A stretch of 64,000 nucleotides of DNA from CAZKAP01 sp964552195 (GTDB lineage Bacteria > Bacteroidota > Bacteroidia > Flavobacteriales > Flavobacteriaceae): the NCBI GenBank assembly GCA_964552195.1, contig CAZKFM010000006.1, positions 109,767 through 173,766 of the forward strand. The letters run 5' to 3'. Of this stretch, positions 8,371 through 16,986 are shown one piece after another. The notes beneath the pieces were generated by a model that saw only the letters and a list, made by a program, of their open reading frames with translations, was not told where the DNA came from and did not search any database. Numbering within the stretch: the first letter of the stretch is position 1; every line of letters begins with the position of its first letter. The position numbers and the translations under genes were made by a program.

Positions 8371-9381
8371 ATGAGCAACGATAAAGATGCGAAGCTAAAA
8401 GCGCTGAAACTTACGCTGGACAAGCTCGATAAAACCTACGGTAAGGGAACCGTAATGAAGATGGGGGATAACGTGGTCGAAGAGGTGGAGGTAATCTCAT
8501 CGGGCTCCCTTGGGCTGGATACGGCCCTGGGCGTGGGAGGCTATCCCCGTGGCCGCGTGATCGAGATATACGGGCCCGAGTCTTCGGGTAAGACCACCCT
8601 GACCCTTCACGCCATAGCCGAGGCCCAGAAAGCAGGCGGTATTGCAGCCTTTATCGATGCCGAACACGCATTCGACCGATTCTATGCCGAAAAGCTTGGA
8701 ATCGATATCGATAATCTCATTATTTCACAGCCGGATCACGGGGAACAGGCTCTGGAAATAGCGGATAACCTGATCCGTTCCGGCGCCATAGACATCGTAA
8801 TCGTGGACTCCGTAGCCGCCCTCACACCCAAGAGCGAGATTGAAGGTGAAATGGGGGACTCCAAGGTGGGACTGCACGCCCGGTTAATGTCACAGGCCCT
8901 CAGAAAACTCACCTCGACCATCAGCAAAACCCATTGCACGGTTATCTTTATCAACCAGCTCAGGGAAAAGATCGGGGTTATGTTCGGCAACCCGGAAACG
9001 ACTACCGGGGGTAACGCTCTGAAATTTTACTCCTCTGTGAGACTGGACATACGCCGTTCCACTCAGATCAAGGATACCGACGGGGCCGTCCTGGGGAATA
9101 AGACGAGGGTCAAGGTGGTCAAGAACAAGGTAGCCCCTCCCTTCAAGACCGCGGAATTCGACATCATGTACGGAGAAGGAATATCCAAAACCGGGGAGAT
9201 TATTGACCTCGGAGTCGCCTATGAGATCATCAAGAAAAGCGGTTCCTGGTTTAGTTACGGTGACACCAAACTCGGACAGGGCAGGGATGCCGTGAAGAGC
9301 ATACTTCTCGACAACCCCGAACTCAGTGAGGAAATCGAGGGAAAGATCCGCGAAGCCCTTAAAGTATTGAAGGATGCCTGA
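8371..9381 (+). CDS. recA: Recombinase RecA
   Basis: A 336-residue RecA, slightly shorter than E. coli RecA because of a short C-terminal tail. Walker A is GPESSGKTT (residues 68-75), followed by the conserved RecA core (FIDAEHAFD, TTTGGNALKFY, the DNA-binding loops). It forms filaments on single-stranded DNA and drives strand exchange in repair and recombination. It is a single-gene unit between divergent trhO and convergent plsC. dprA, whose product loads RecA on incoming DNA in naturally competent bacteria, is 2 kb away. Confidence 0.98.
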   Translation: MSNDKDAKLKALKLTLDKLDKTYGKGTVMKMGDNVVEEVEVISSGSLGLDTALGVGGYPRGRVIEIYGPESSGKTTLTLHAIAEAQKAGGIAAFIDAEHAFDRFYAEKLGIDIDNLIISQPDHGEQALEIADNLIRSGAIDIVIVDSVAALTPKSEIEGEMGDSKVGLHARLMSQALRKLTSTISKTHCTVIFINQLREKIGVMFGNPETTTGGNALKFYSSVRLDIRRSTQIKDTDGAVLGNKTRVKVVKNKVAPPFKTAEFDIMYGEGISKTGEIIDLGVAYEIIKKSGSWFSYGDTKLGQGRDAVKSILLDNPELSEEIEGKIREALKVLKDA

Positions 9382-9399
9382 TATAACAACTGGTATTTT

Positions 9400-10161
9400 T
9401 TAAGTCTTTCGGGCTTCGGTCCACTTGTTGGCCAGATAGTCCCTCTGGATCAGATTGTGGCAATAGTCCCGCAATTCCTCCCAACTCATGGCCTTCGCAT
9501 CTTCGGGAGTGATATGGGGATGAATGTATGCCCTCACCCGACCGGGGCCTCCGGAGAAGTAATTCCAGTTCAGTCGCTCCTTACAGTCGTAAAAAGTCAT
9601 AGGAACCAGAGTAAGGCCGTGATCCTTTGCCATGGTAAAGGCCCCCTTTTTAAATGGTCCCAGCGCATACCAGTGTTCAGGCACGCCGGCCTCGGGAAAA
9701 ATGCAGATTCCCACACCGGTGGTGAGCCTTCTGGATACCGACCTGAATACCTGAGCCCGGCTTCCCCGGTCGGAACGGTTCACCAGGATGCTGGCCCGGC
9801 GGTAGAGCAGGCCGAAAACGGGTATCTCTGTCAACTCCACTTTACCTACAAAAACAAACGGCTTTCTGCTTATGTACAGCATGAGCATGATATCGTGATA
9901 GCTGGTATGGTTGGCGATCAGCATGTACCGGGTACCTCGCAGAAAACTGCGGGCGCCTTTTACCTCAGGCGGACAGCCTACTGCATACAGTATGGGTATA
10001 GCCCAGAGGTTGCGCGCTATCCAGTACATTACCGGATACCAGGCCTCCCGTGAGGAGGCTATCAGGGCAAGGGGACTCCAGAGCAGGGTAAAGAAGCCTG
10101 TAACCGCGAAAAACCACGCTCTGTAGGCCAACCGATGTATATTCAGTATCCAGCGAATCAC
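9400..10161 (-). CDS. 1-acyl-sn-glycerol-3-phosphate acyltransferase (PlsC family)
   Basis: A membrane-bound acyltransferase of phospholipid synthesis that adds the second acyl chain to lysophosphatidate. It shows HX4D catalytic residues in NHTSYHD (H85 and D90 counted from the chosen start) and the FPEAG substrate-binding block, with a hydrophobic N-terminal segment. The frame stays open up to an ATG at 10341, but that region runs into trpS on the other strand and has no family character. I therefore prefer the GTG at 10161, which gives 253 residues, the usual family length; a TTG slightly upstream is also possible. Confidence 0.82.
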   Translation of the reverse strand: MIRWILNIHRLAYRAWFFAVTGFFTLLWSPLALIASSREAWYPVMYWIARNLWAIPILYAVGCPPEVKGARSFLRGTRYMLIANHTSYHDIMLMLYISRKPFVFVGKVELTEIPVFGLLYRRASILVNRSDRGSRAQVFRSVSRRLTTGVGICIFPEAGVPEHWYALGPFKKGAFTMAKDHGLTLVPMTFYDCKERLNWNYFSGGPGRVRAYIHPHITPEDAKAMSWEELRDYCHNLIQRDYLANKWTEARKT

Positions 10162-10309
10162 CGGCTGAAAGTAGTATTTTTGGCCCGTATTTAGCAATAG
10201 AGTCGGGTTGCGGTTCCCGGTTTTGCCTGAAAGGGCGGGCTCCGTATTCCTGTTTTTCCAAATTAATCGGATGCCAGGTGTACGACTATGCACGGGCAGT
10301 CTATAACCT

Positions 10310-11278
10310 ATGAAGCGTATACTTACCGGAGTACAGAGCACAGGTGTACCACATCTGGGAAATATACTGGGGGCGATACTCCCTGCACTCGAACTGGCGT
10401 CAAGGCCAGAGAACGAATCCTTCCTGTTTATTGCGGATATGCATTCCCTGACTCAGATCAAGGACGGAAAACTGTTACGGGAAAACACCTACGCCACAGC
10501 AGCTACCTGGATGGCCCTGGGCCTCGACTCGGAAAAGACGGTTTTCTACCGTCAGAGCGACGTGCCCGAAGTCACGGAGCTCGCCTGGTACCTGTCCTGC
10601 TTCTTTCCCTATCAGCGCCTGACCCTGGCCCATTCCTTCAAGGACAAGGCCGATCGGCTCGAGGATGTCAATGCCGGACTGTTCAGTTATCCCATGCTCA
10701 TGGCCGCCGACATCCTGCTGTATGACGCCGAAATCGTTCCGGTGGGCAAGGATCAGCTCCAACATCTGGAAATGACACGGGATGTTGCCTCCCGCTTCCA
10801 CAACAAGTTTGGGGAGACCTTTGTACTTCCCGAGGCGGGAGTCTCCGAAGAGACGATGTATGTTCCGGGTACGGATGGGGCCAAGATGAGCAAGAGTAAG
10901 GGGAATACCATCAACATTTTCCAGAGCGACAAGAAATTGCGCAAGGAAATCATGGGAATTCAGACCGACAGCACGCCTCTGGAAGATCCGAAAGACCCTG
11001 AAAACGACAACGTATTTGCACTGTATCGCCTGCTCGCGGCCGCAGACCAAACCGAAGAAATGGCAGCCAATTACAGGGCGGGAGGATACGGCTATGGCCA
11101 CGCCAAGCAGGCCCTGTTCGAATGCATCAAAGACCGTTTTGCCGCGCCCAGGGAGACCTACGAGCTACTGATACAGGACAGGTATCGTATCGATGAGGTC
11201 CTGGCTCAGGGAGCGGCCAAGGCTCGGCAGACGGCGACCGAAGTACTGGGCCGGGTGCGCTCCAAGCTTGGTTATTAA
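10310..11278 (+). CDS. trpS: Tryptophanyl-tRNA synthetase
   Basis: A 322-residue class I aminoacyl-tRNA synthetase that charges tRNA-Trp. It has the HIGH-like motif PHLGN (14-18) and KMSKS (192-196), and normal bacterial length. It stands alone between the divergently transcribed acyltransferase gene and convergent dprA. No T-box or clear promoter was recognised in the upstream 150 bases. Confidence 0.97.
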   Translation: MKRILTGVQSTGVPHLGNILGAILPALELASRPENESFLFIADMHSLTQIKDGKLLRENTYATAATWMALGLDSEKTVFYRQSDVPEVTELAWYLSCFFPYQRLTLAHSFKDKADRLEDVNAGLFSYPMLMAADILLYDAEIVPVGKDQLQHLEMTRDVASRFHNKFGETFVLPEAGVSEETMYVPGTDGAKMSKSKGNTINIFQSDKKLRKEIMGIQTDSTPLEDPKDPENDNVFALYRLLAAADQTEEMAANYRAGGYGYGHAKQALFECIKDRFAAPRETYELLIQDRYRIDEVLAQGAAKARQTATEVLGRVRSKLGY

Positions 11279-11327
11279 TGCTACATAGCATACCCAATTC
11301 ATAACGAAACCCATTGGCATTTAAGCA

Positions 11328-12506
11328 TTAACCCCGCGCCTGAGGCTCCCCTACCAGCTCATACCTCCCTGTCTCATCCCTTCTTAGCCTGCGAGCCAAT
11401 TCCAGTTCGAGCAGCAGCACGGAAAGTTCGGAGACTCCGGCTCCAAGTTGGGCGGTTAATTCATCCAAAGTACTGGGCCCCATCTCTAACAGGGTCTTGA
11501 ACAGCTTGTTTGCTAATGAATCCTCACTGGCAGACATCCCCGGGAGTACCTTCCGACCATCGGGCCTAAGCGTACTGTAAACGGGATACCGTTGCGGCCA
11601 ACCCAGGAGTTCAGGAATCTCACTCGCGGAACACAGCAATTGTGCGCCCTGATTGGCTATTAAACGATTTGTTCCCTGGCTGAAGCGGTCCCCTGTGCGG
11701 CCCGGTACGGCGAGCACCTCCCTGTCGTAATCGAGGGCCAGTCCGGCGGTGATCAGGCTTCCGCCTTTACGGTCCGATTCCACAACCAAAGTAGCCTCGC
11801 TTAGCCCTGCTATGATGCGATTGCGTCTGACGAACTGCATTTTCAGCGGAGGTTCCCCGGACAGAAATTCGGTAAGCACGCCCCCATCGTTCTCCAATCG
11901 TTTCCGGAAAGCCTTATGCGCCGGGGGATAGGTGTGTTTAAGCCCGTGCGCCAAAACGGCTACACTCATCAGACCGGCATCCAGGGCCCTGAGCTGGGCC
12001 TCCATATCCACTCCCCTGGCCATGCCACTGACGATGATAGGGCGATACGGCAACAGGAAATCCATAAGCTCGGCACAGAAACGCCGACCATAATGCGTCA
12101 TCTTCCGGGTACCGACTATGCTGATCACCGGTGAACGATTCAGATCCGCACGACCTTTGGAAAAGAGTAAGAGCGGGGCGTCGGGGCATTGACTGAGCAG
12201 TCGGGGATAGTCCTCCTCCCACAGGCTCCAGATACCTATTCCCTGGGCCAAGCAGTATTCCCATTCCCTTTCCGCAGTCTCCCAGGCGATCTTTCTGCGG
12301 CCGGGCTCATGCAATCCCTCTATCGCCTCACGCAGCGCCTTGTTGGCCACACAAATGATCCTGCCCTGACGGCGTTCCGCATACTTTTCAACCAGCCTTC
12401 GCTGTCGTACAGGACCATGGCCCCTGCTCTGATAGAGATACAAAAGCCATTGATACCAAGGCTTTTCAGGGCCTTGGTAGGTGTTTTCCTGCATTAGATC
12501 GGTCAT
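11328..12506 (-). CDS. dprA: DNA-processing protein DprA
   Basis: A 392-residue DprA/Smf protein. It has an N-terminal helical region, the Rossmann-like core with VGTRK (131-135) and SGMARGVD (160-167), the downstream RRNRIIAGLS and GSLITA blocks, and a C-terminal winged-helix-like domain (about 330-392). DprA binds incoming single-stranded DNA and loads RecA during natural transformation. It is transcribed divergently from the HU-SPOR gene with only 59 bases between them. Confidence 0.94.
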   Translation of the reverse strand: MTDLMQENTYQGPEKPWYQWLLYLYQSRGHGPVRQRRLVEKYAERRQGRIICVANKALREAIEGLHEPGRRKIAWETAEREWEYCLAQGIGIWSLWEEDYPRLLSQCPDAPLLLFSKGRADLNRSPVISIVGTRKMTHYGRRFCAELMDFLLPYRPIIVSGMARGVDMEAQLRALDAGLMSVAVLAHGLKHTYPPAHKAFRKRLENDGGVLTEFLSGEPPLKMQFVRRNRIIAGLSEATLVVESDRKGGSLITAGLALDYDREVLAVPGRTGDRFSQGTNRLIANQGAQLLCSASEIPELLGWPQRYPVYSTLRPDGRKVLPGMSASEDSLANKLFKTLLEMGPSTLDELTAQLGAGVSELSVLLLELELARRLRRDETGRYELVGEPQARG

Positions 12507-12565
12507 TTACTAAATGTTATCCAAAAAATTGAAGCACTTCATCGATTTTTCTGAAATTTGCCCTT

Positions 12566-13522
12566 ATGAGCGTTGAGACACATTTGAAAGAACTTCTTTA
12601 CAAGCACAGCCGGGTGGTCCTGGCCGATTTCGGCACCCTGATGGCCCACAACTGTACCGCCCAGCAAAATGCGCTGAAGAACACCATGACTCCTCCGAGG
12701 AAAAAGGTCAGTTTTCGCCCCTCGGACGAGGCCGACGATGGACTACTGCTGCGACGGCTGCAGGCCCATCATCCGGAGCACGATGAGGCCGGCACAGAGC
12801 TCAACCAGGTCATTTCAGGCTGGAAGAACGCCCTGCAGAGCGAAAACTCCCTGCAGATAGAGGGCGTAGGCACGATATTTAAAAGTAGGGATGGCAATTT
12901 TCAGTTTGCCAGCGAACGGAGCAACAACTTCCTGCCCTCCTCATTCGGGCTGCCGGAAATTCAACTCCGCCCGATTTTGCGCGAGGAAGATGCCCGTCAT
13001 TCCGAAAGGTCATCGGCCTATGCAGGAGAGCGCAGGCTCTCACTTAAGACCGCTGATGAACTGGAAGAGGAGACCTCTCCACTGCTTCCATGGCTTAAAT
13101 ACGCCTCCATGATACTCTTGCTGATTTCCGTTTCGATGACGGCGTATTACTTCTACCAGCAAGAAGAGAAGAAAAAGGAACGCGTGGAAACCCTGGCCAA
13201 TACCGAGCTTTCCGGATACATTGAAGGGGCGGTTTTCTATCAGGAATCCCCGCTTCAACTGCCGCCTGTAGAGATCGAGGTCACCAATAAATTCCACGTG
13301 GTGGCAGGGGCCTATCGCCTGCGCGAAAACGCTGAGCGCCGCATACAGGATCTCAGATATCTGGGCTATGAGGCACGCTATGTAGGGAAAAACGATTACG
13401 AACTCCACCAGGTCGCCTACGGCAGCTTCCCGACCCGCCGGGAAGCCAGAAAGCTGCTCGACGAAGTCCGCGCTGAAACCGGGCAAAACGATGCCTGGAT
13501 ACTCGAGTGGGTACAACCCTGA
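12566..13522 (+). CDS. HU-like domain / SPOR domain membrane protein
   Basis: A 318-residue protein with a two-part architecture. The cytoplasmic N-terminal half (about 1-130) resembles the tandem HU-CCDC81-type domains found in Bacteroidota (opening ETHLKELLYKHSRVVLADFG). A single membrane segment follows (about 179-197), then a linker and a C-terminal SPOR-like domain (about 243-318) that would bind denuded peptidoglycan in the periplasm. This topology could link a nucleic-acid-binding-like fold to septal cell wall, but DNA binding is unproven for this family. A GAAATTTG element with TTG 21 bases upstream ends 6 bases before the ATG. Confidence 0.8.
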   Translation: MSVETHLKELLYKHSRVVLADFGTLMAHNCTAQQNALKNTMTPPRKKVSFRPSDEADDGLLLRRLQAHHPEHDEAGTELNQVISGWKNALQSENSLQIEGVGTIFKSRDGNFQFASERSNNFLPSSFGLPEIQLRPILREEDARHSERSSAYAGERRLSLKTADELEEETSPLLPWLKYASMILLLISVSMTAYYFYQQEEKKKERVETLANTELSGYIEGAVFYQESPLQLPPVEIEVTNKFHVVAGAYRLRENAERRIQDLRYLGYEARYVGKNDYELHQVAYGSFPTRREARKLLDEVRAETGQNDAWILEWVQP

Positions 13523-13527
13523 TACGA

Positions 13528-14049
13528 ATGAAGTCCCGAAAACCTGAGGATTCCCTGACGGTCATGACCGATATGGTCCTGCCCAGCGAAACCAATCCAT
13601 TGAATAACCTCTTCGGAGGAGAATTGCTGGCGCGCATGGATCGGGCCGCAAGTATTGCTGCCCGTCGCCACAGTCGTAGGATCACCGTTACGGCCTCAGT
13701 GAACCATGTGGCCTTTAACCGAAACGTTCCCCTGGGTAGCGTGGTAACCATAGAAGCCAAGGTTTCCCGGGCATTCCGCACTTCCATGGAAGTATTCCTG
13801 GACGTATGGGTAGAGGATCGCCTGAGTGGTGAAAAGGTCAAGGCCAATGAAGCCATCTATACCTTCGTGGCCGTAGACGAGGCGGGCACACCGACCACCG
13901 TACCCCCACTGGAACCCCAAACCGAACTCGAAAAGCAACGTTTCGACGCCGCCCTTCGAAGAAAGCAACTCAGCCTGGTGCTTGCGGGAAAGATGAAGGC
14001 GACGGATGCTACAGAACTCAAGGCATTGTTCCTCGAATCGCCGGACTAA
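13528..14049 (+). CDS. Acyl-CoA thioesterase, hotdog fold (YciA/BFIT family)
   Basis: A 173-residue hotdog-fold hydrolase of acyl-CoA esters. The diagnostic segment NPLNNLFGGELLARMDRAA (from N23) carries the conserved Asn, Gly-Gly and Asp of this family. I start at the ATG at 13528, 5 bases after the HU-SPOR stop, instead of a GTG at 13507 inside that gene. The C-terminal 30 residues are charged and helical. It converges on the EnvC-like gene, and the two stops overlap by 4 bases. The acyl-chain preference is unknown. Confidence 0.87.
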   Translation: MKSRKPEDSLTVMTDMVLPSETNPLNNLFGGELLARMDRAASIAARRHSRRITVTASVNHVAFNRNVPLGSVVTIEAKVSRAFRTSMEVFLDVWVEDRLSGEKVKANEAIYTFVAVDEAGTPTTVPPLEPQTELEKQRFDAALRRKQLSLVLAGKMKATDATELKALFLESPD

Positions 14050-15278
14050 AGCTGGTAAATCCACTCTTCGGGATTCAGCTTATTCAGGTCTTCAAACAAG
14101 TAAAATTTCAACTTGGTGGAATCGTCTTTGGGATTGGTAAAGACATCCCCGATCACCGTCTTGGCAGAGACTTTGTCCCCCTTGGCAACATAGACCCTGG
14201 CCAGGTTATAATAGAAGCTTATGTAATTCCCGTGACGGATATAGACCCCCATCTGGCCGAATTTGTTCTGCATGATGGTCATGACCTCTCCGTCAAAAAT
14301 AGAACGCGCCTGGCTTCCTTTCTCCGTTTCTATGGTCACCCCACTGTTGGAGTGCTTAATCCCCGGATACACCTTGTCGTAATAAATCCCGAACCCTTCG
14401 CTCTTGATTCCTTTTTCGACGGGCCAGATCAGCTTCCCCTTATTGGCCTGGAAATCGCTGGCCAGTTGTTTGGCTTCCGGCGTAAGTTCAAACTTGGTGG
14501 TATTACTAGAGGATCTTTCGCGTTCTTTGTTGGCCCGCGCAATTTCAATACGGATCAGTCTCTTGATTTCGGCATCGACCTCGGCAGCCTCTTTTCGCTT
14601 GGCCGTTATTTCACGGGAATATCGGGTTTCGTTGGCTTTGATGGTCTGCAACAGCTGAGTCTGTGAAGCAATTTCCCCCGAGAGTTTTTCCTCTTCCTGA
14701 CGATTCTCCTGTATTAGCAGTTCCTTGGTTCTTCGCTGTTCGATCAGGCTGTCGTTAGCCTGCTTGATCGCTTCGGTCTTCTGAGTGATTTCGTGCACCT
14801 GCTTTTTGCGGAAGTTGGTGTACTGCTTCATGTATTCCCATCGCTTGGCCGCCTGTCGGAAATTCTCCGAGGACAGCAGAAACATTAGCCGGTTTTGCCG
14901 CGATTTGTTCTGATACGACTCGGTCACCATGCGGGCGTAGTCTTCCTTGAGAAGGTTTAAATCTTTCCGGAGCCGGCTAATCTGCCTGATGTTGGCATTA
15001 ATCTGCCTGTTGATCAGATTCGCCTGCTGATTGGTCACCCGGATCAGCTTCTTTTGCGTGTTGATCTTGCGATCGATCGCTTCCATGCGCTCCATCAGGG
15101 TCCCCCTTTGTCGCTTCTCGTTAAGCAACAACTCATTGATTTGCTTAATCTCCTGCTCCAGCTCCATTTTACGAGCCTGTAACGCTTTCTGCTGGTTATC
15201 CTGGGCCCGTAGCGGCACCATCAGGACCAGGGCCAAAAGGAGAATAACGGTGCCTGTAAGCGAGCGGAATCCACTCAT
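14046..15278 (-). CDS. EnvC-like murein hydrolase activator (degenerate M23/LytM)
   Basis: A 410-residue exported protein with a signal peptide (cleavage near ALVLMVPLRAQ, about 25), long coiled coils (about 27-115 and 150-250), and a C-terminal LytM domain (about 285-400). The zinc-site residues are missing: where active M23 enzymes have HxxxD this protein has KHSNSGVT, and where they have YxH it has YYNL. This fits EnvC/NlpD-type factors that activate amidases at the division site and do not cut the wall themselves. It is the last gene of a six-gene overlapping operon. Confidence 0.88.
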   Translation of the reverse strand: MSGFRSLTGTVILLLALVLMVPLRAQDNQQKALQARKMELEQEIKQINELLLNEKRQRGTLMERMEAIDRKINTQKKLIRVTNQQANLINRQINANIRQISRLRKDLNLLKEDYARMVTESYQNKSRQNRLMFLLSSENFRQAAKRWEYMKQYTNFRKKQVHEITQKTEAIKQANDSLIEQRRTKELLIQENRQEEEKLSGEIASQTQLLQTIKANETRYSREITAKRKEAAEVDAEIKRLIRIEIARANKERERSSSNTTKFELTPEAKQLASDFQANKGKLIWPVEKGIKSEGFGIYYDKVYPGIKHSNSGVTIETEKGSQARSIFDGEVMTIMQNKFGQMGVYIRHGNYISFYYNLARVYVAKGDKVSAKTVIGDVFTNPKDDSTKLKFYLFEDLNKLNPEEWIYQL

Positions 15279-16057
15279 GGTTGTATTTCGATTTTCTTAA
15301 ACCCCCGCGGTACTCTGTATGGATACCGCAAGTTACGGTTCTTCTCCAGGTTCTTGTATTCCAGACGGATCTGACGTTCGGTGCTGCCGTAATCCACTTG
15401 GGCACTGATTTCTTCAGGCAGTCCCCTGCCACTTCCGCCATATCGGTAAAATATCCGGAGGCTGTCCTTGCTAATGGGATCGGCCACGTACTGCCGGCTC
15501 ACCCTAAAGTGAATAGGGTCCAGGAATATCTTCAAATCAAAGCCCTGATAACCCTCCCTGGGACTCAAGGCATAATTGCCATCGAGAATCTCACTTCTGA
15601 ACCTCCCTTCGTCTAAATTTAGCATGGATTCACCAAACAGCAGTGCCTCCAGCAGATCGAAATCCAATTCCACTCCTGCTATTTCCTGTAAATAAGCAAA
15701 ATCCCCTTCAAAATACGTGTTCTCCAGTCGGTTATAGAACTGAAACTCAGTAGGCGTTATCAGGGCCTTGACCATTCCGAGCGGGGCACTCAGCCAGATC
15801 ACCGAATCCTTCTGCATGCGGAAGGAAAGTGTGGTGGACCTGCGCTTTCCGCCCTCGATGTAGTCTACTTTGACCCTGCCACTCAGAGTCGAATAGTCCT
15901 GAGGACCGGGACGGTAATTCTTTACGATCTGACGGGTATTCAGCTTGCGGACTTTCTCTTTACCCGCAACGGTCTGGCTTGACTTACAGGAAAACAAGAG
16001 TAGCCCTATACAGAGCAGCAGCAAATTACGAAGTAGGGACATAAGCAGGGTTTTCAT
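15275..16057 (-). CDS. DUF4292 family lipoprotein
   Basis: A 260-residue lipoprotein with lipobox LLFSC (lipid on C24). The mature part is rich in beta strands with alternating hydrophobic positions (VKVDYIEGGKRRSTTLSFRM...), consistent with a LolA/LolB-like half-barrel; this fold statement is my inference. Function is unknown. It overlaps both neighbours by 4 bases (TPR gene upstream, envC-like gene downstream), so it belongs to a co-translated envelope operon. Confidence 0.82.
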   Translation of the reverse strand: MKTLLMSLLRNLLLLCIGLLLFSCKSSQTVAGKEKVRKLNTRQIVKNYRPGPQDYSTLSGRVKVDYIEGGKRRSTTLSFRMQKDSVIWLSAPLGMVKALITPTEFQFYNRLENTYFEGDFAYLQEIAGVELDFDLLEALLFGESMLNLDEGRFRSEILDGNYALSPREGYQGFDLKIFLDPIHFRVSRQYVADPISKDSLRIFYRYGGSGRGLPEEISAQVDYGSTERQIRLEYKNLEKNRNLRYPYRVPRGFKKIEIQP

Positions 16058-16986
16058 GGGGATTCGCTATTCAGGATCGCTTCGATTCGGTTGGCAGCCG
16101 AGGTATCACCCAGGGCGCGATAGGTATTTAAGAGGGTTCGCAGCAGGCTCAGGCCGGTAGCGTCCGTCTCGTCTATGAGATAAGACCTGGCCTCCTCCAG
16201 TACCATTCGCGCTTCTCCATAGGCTCCCCTGGCATTGAGTGCATAACCATAGAAGACGGCGAACTCAGGCTGCAGAGGATAACTGACAACCGCCTTGCTG
16301 GCCAGGGCTTCGAGTTCTGCATTTTTGCCCTGTTCCTTGAGTAAGTTCAGGCGCTGGCTGTACTCCTCAGCAGAATTTGCAGCCGCCGCCGCAGGCGGAG
16401 GGCTTACCGGAACGTTTTCAGCTGCCGGTGCATCCATTTCCTTCCTCCTGCGAAGGAGGTGTTCCAGTTCCTTCTGTAGGCCGCCATCCGAGACTCCTGC
16501 CATCACCTTTTCGGCTTCTTGGAAACGTTTCTTTTCAATAAAGGCTTTGGCCAGCGGATGACGGGACTCATCAGTCCAGCTTGGGCTTAGCGGTTCTATT
16601 GCGGCCCAGTTGTCCTTCTGTAAAAAGCGGTAGGTCGTGAGCAACTCTTCCCAGTACCAGTAATTTCCGGGTTCGAGCCTGATCGCATTCCGTATGTGTG
16701 TTTCGGCCTGTCCGTAGCGTTTGATCTTCCGGTAATTCCTGGCCAGTTCGAACTGTACGGCCCCGCTATCATCGCCTCCGGGAACCCGGTTCAATGCGGC
16801 TATGGCCCTGTCGTAGTCCTCTATGCCGGCCTGCTTAAGGGCCTCAAAGAAGTTTTCCTGAAAGGCATCGGTCACCTCCTCGGTGCTGATATCCGCACTG
16901 GACTCCGTCTCCTCCTCCTGGGCCAAAAGAGGCCAGGAGCTCAGGAGAAGCAGCAAGAGGGGGCCGAAAGTGTTCAGGTTCTTCAT
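16054..16986 (-). CDS. Exported tetratricopeptide-repeat protein
   Basis: A 310-residue protein with a signal peptide (hydrophobic run about 9-21, cleavage after LLAQ) and TPR-like helix pairs at both ends (FELARNYRKIKRYGQAETHI; later FAVFYGYALNARGAYGEARM). A low-complexity Pro/Ala linker lies near 190-205. TPR domains bind partner proteins; the partner is not known. It sits between the nucleotidyltransferase and DUF4292 genes with 4-base overlaps on both sides. Confidence 0.8.
   Translation of the reverse strand: MKNLNTFGPLLLLLLSSWPLLAQEEETESSADISTEEVTDAFQENFFEALKQAGIEDYDRAIAALNRVPGGDDSGAVQFELARNYRKIKRYGQAETHIRNAIRLEPGNYWYWEELLTTYRFLQKDNWAAIEPLSPSWTDESRHPLAKAFIEKKRFQEAEKVMAGVSDGGLQKELEHLLRRRKEMDAPAAENVPVSPPPAAAAANSAEEYSQRLNLLKEQGKNAELEALASKAVVSYPLQPEFAVFYGYALNARGAYGEARMVLEEARSYLIDETDATGLSLLRTLLNTYRALGDTSAANRIEAILNSESP

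Noticed and set aside
9400..10341. Longer acyltransferase with an ATG start at 10341
   Set aside because: The extra 60 residues are not acyltransferase-like and cover the start of trpS on the other strand; the GTG at 10161 gives the usual length.
11278..11293. Palindrome ATGCTACATAGCAT between trpS and dprA as a terminator or operator
   Set aside because: It has no T-run, and a two-base loop cannot form a stable hairpin; no evidence for a binding protein.
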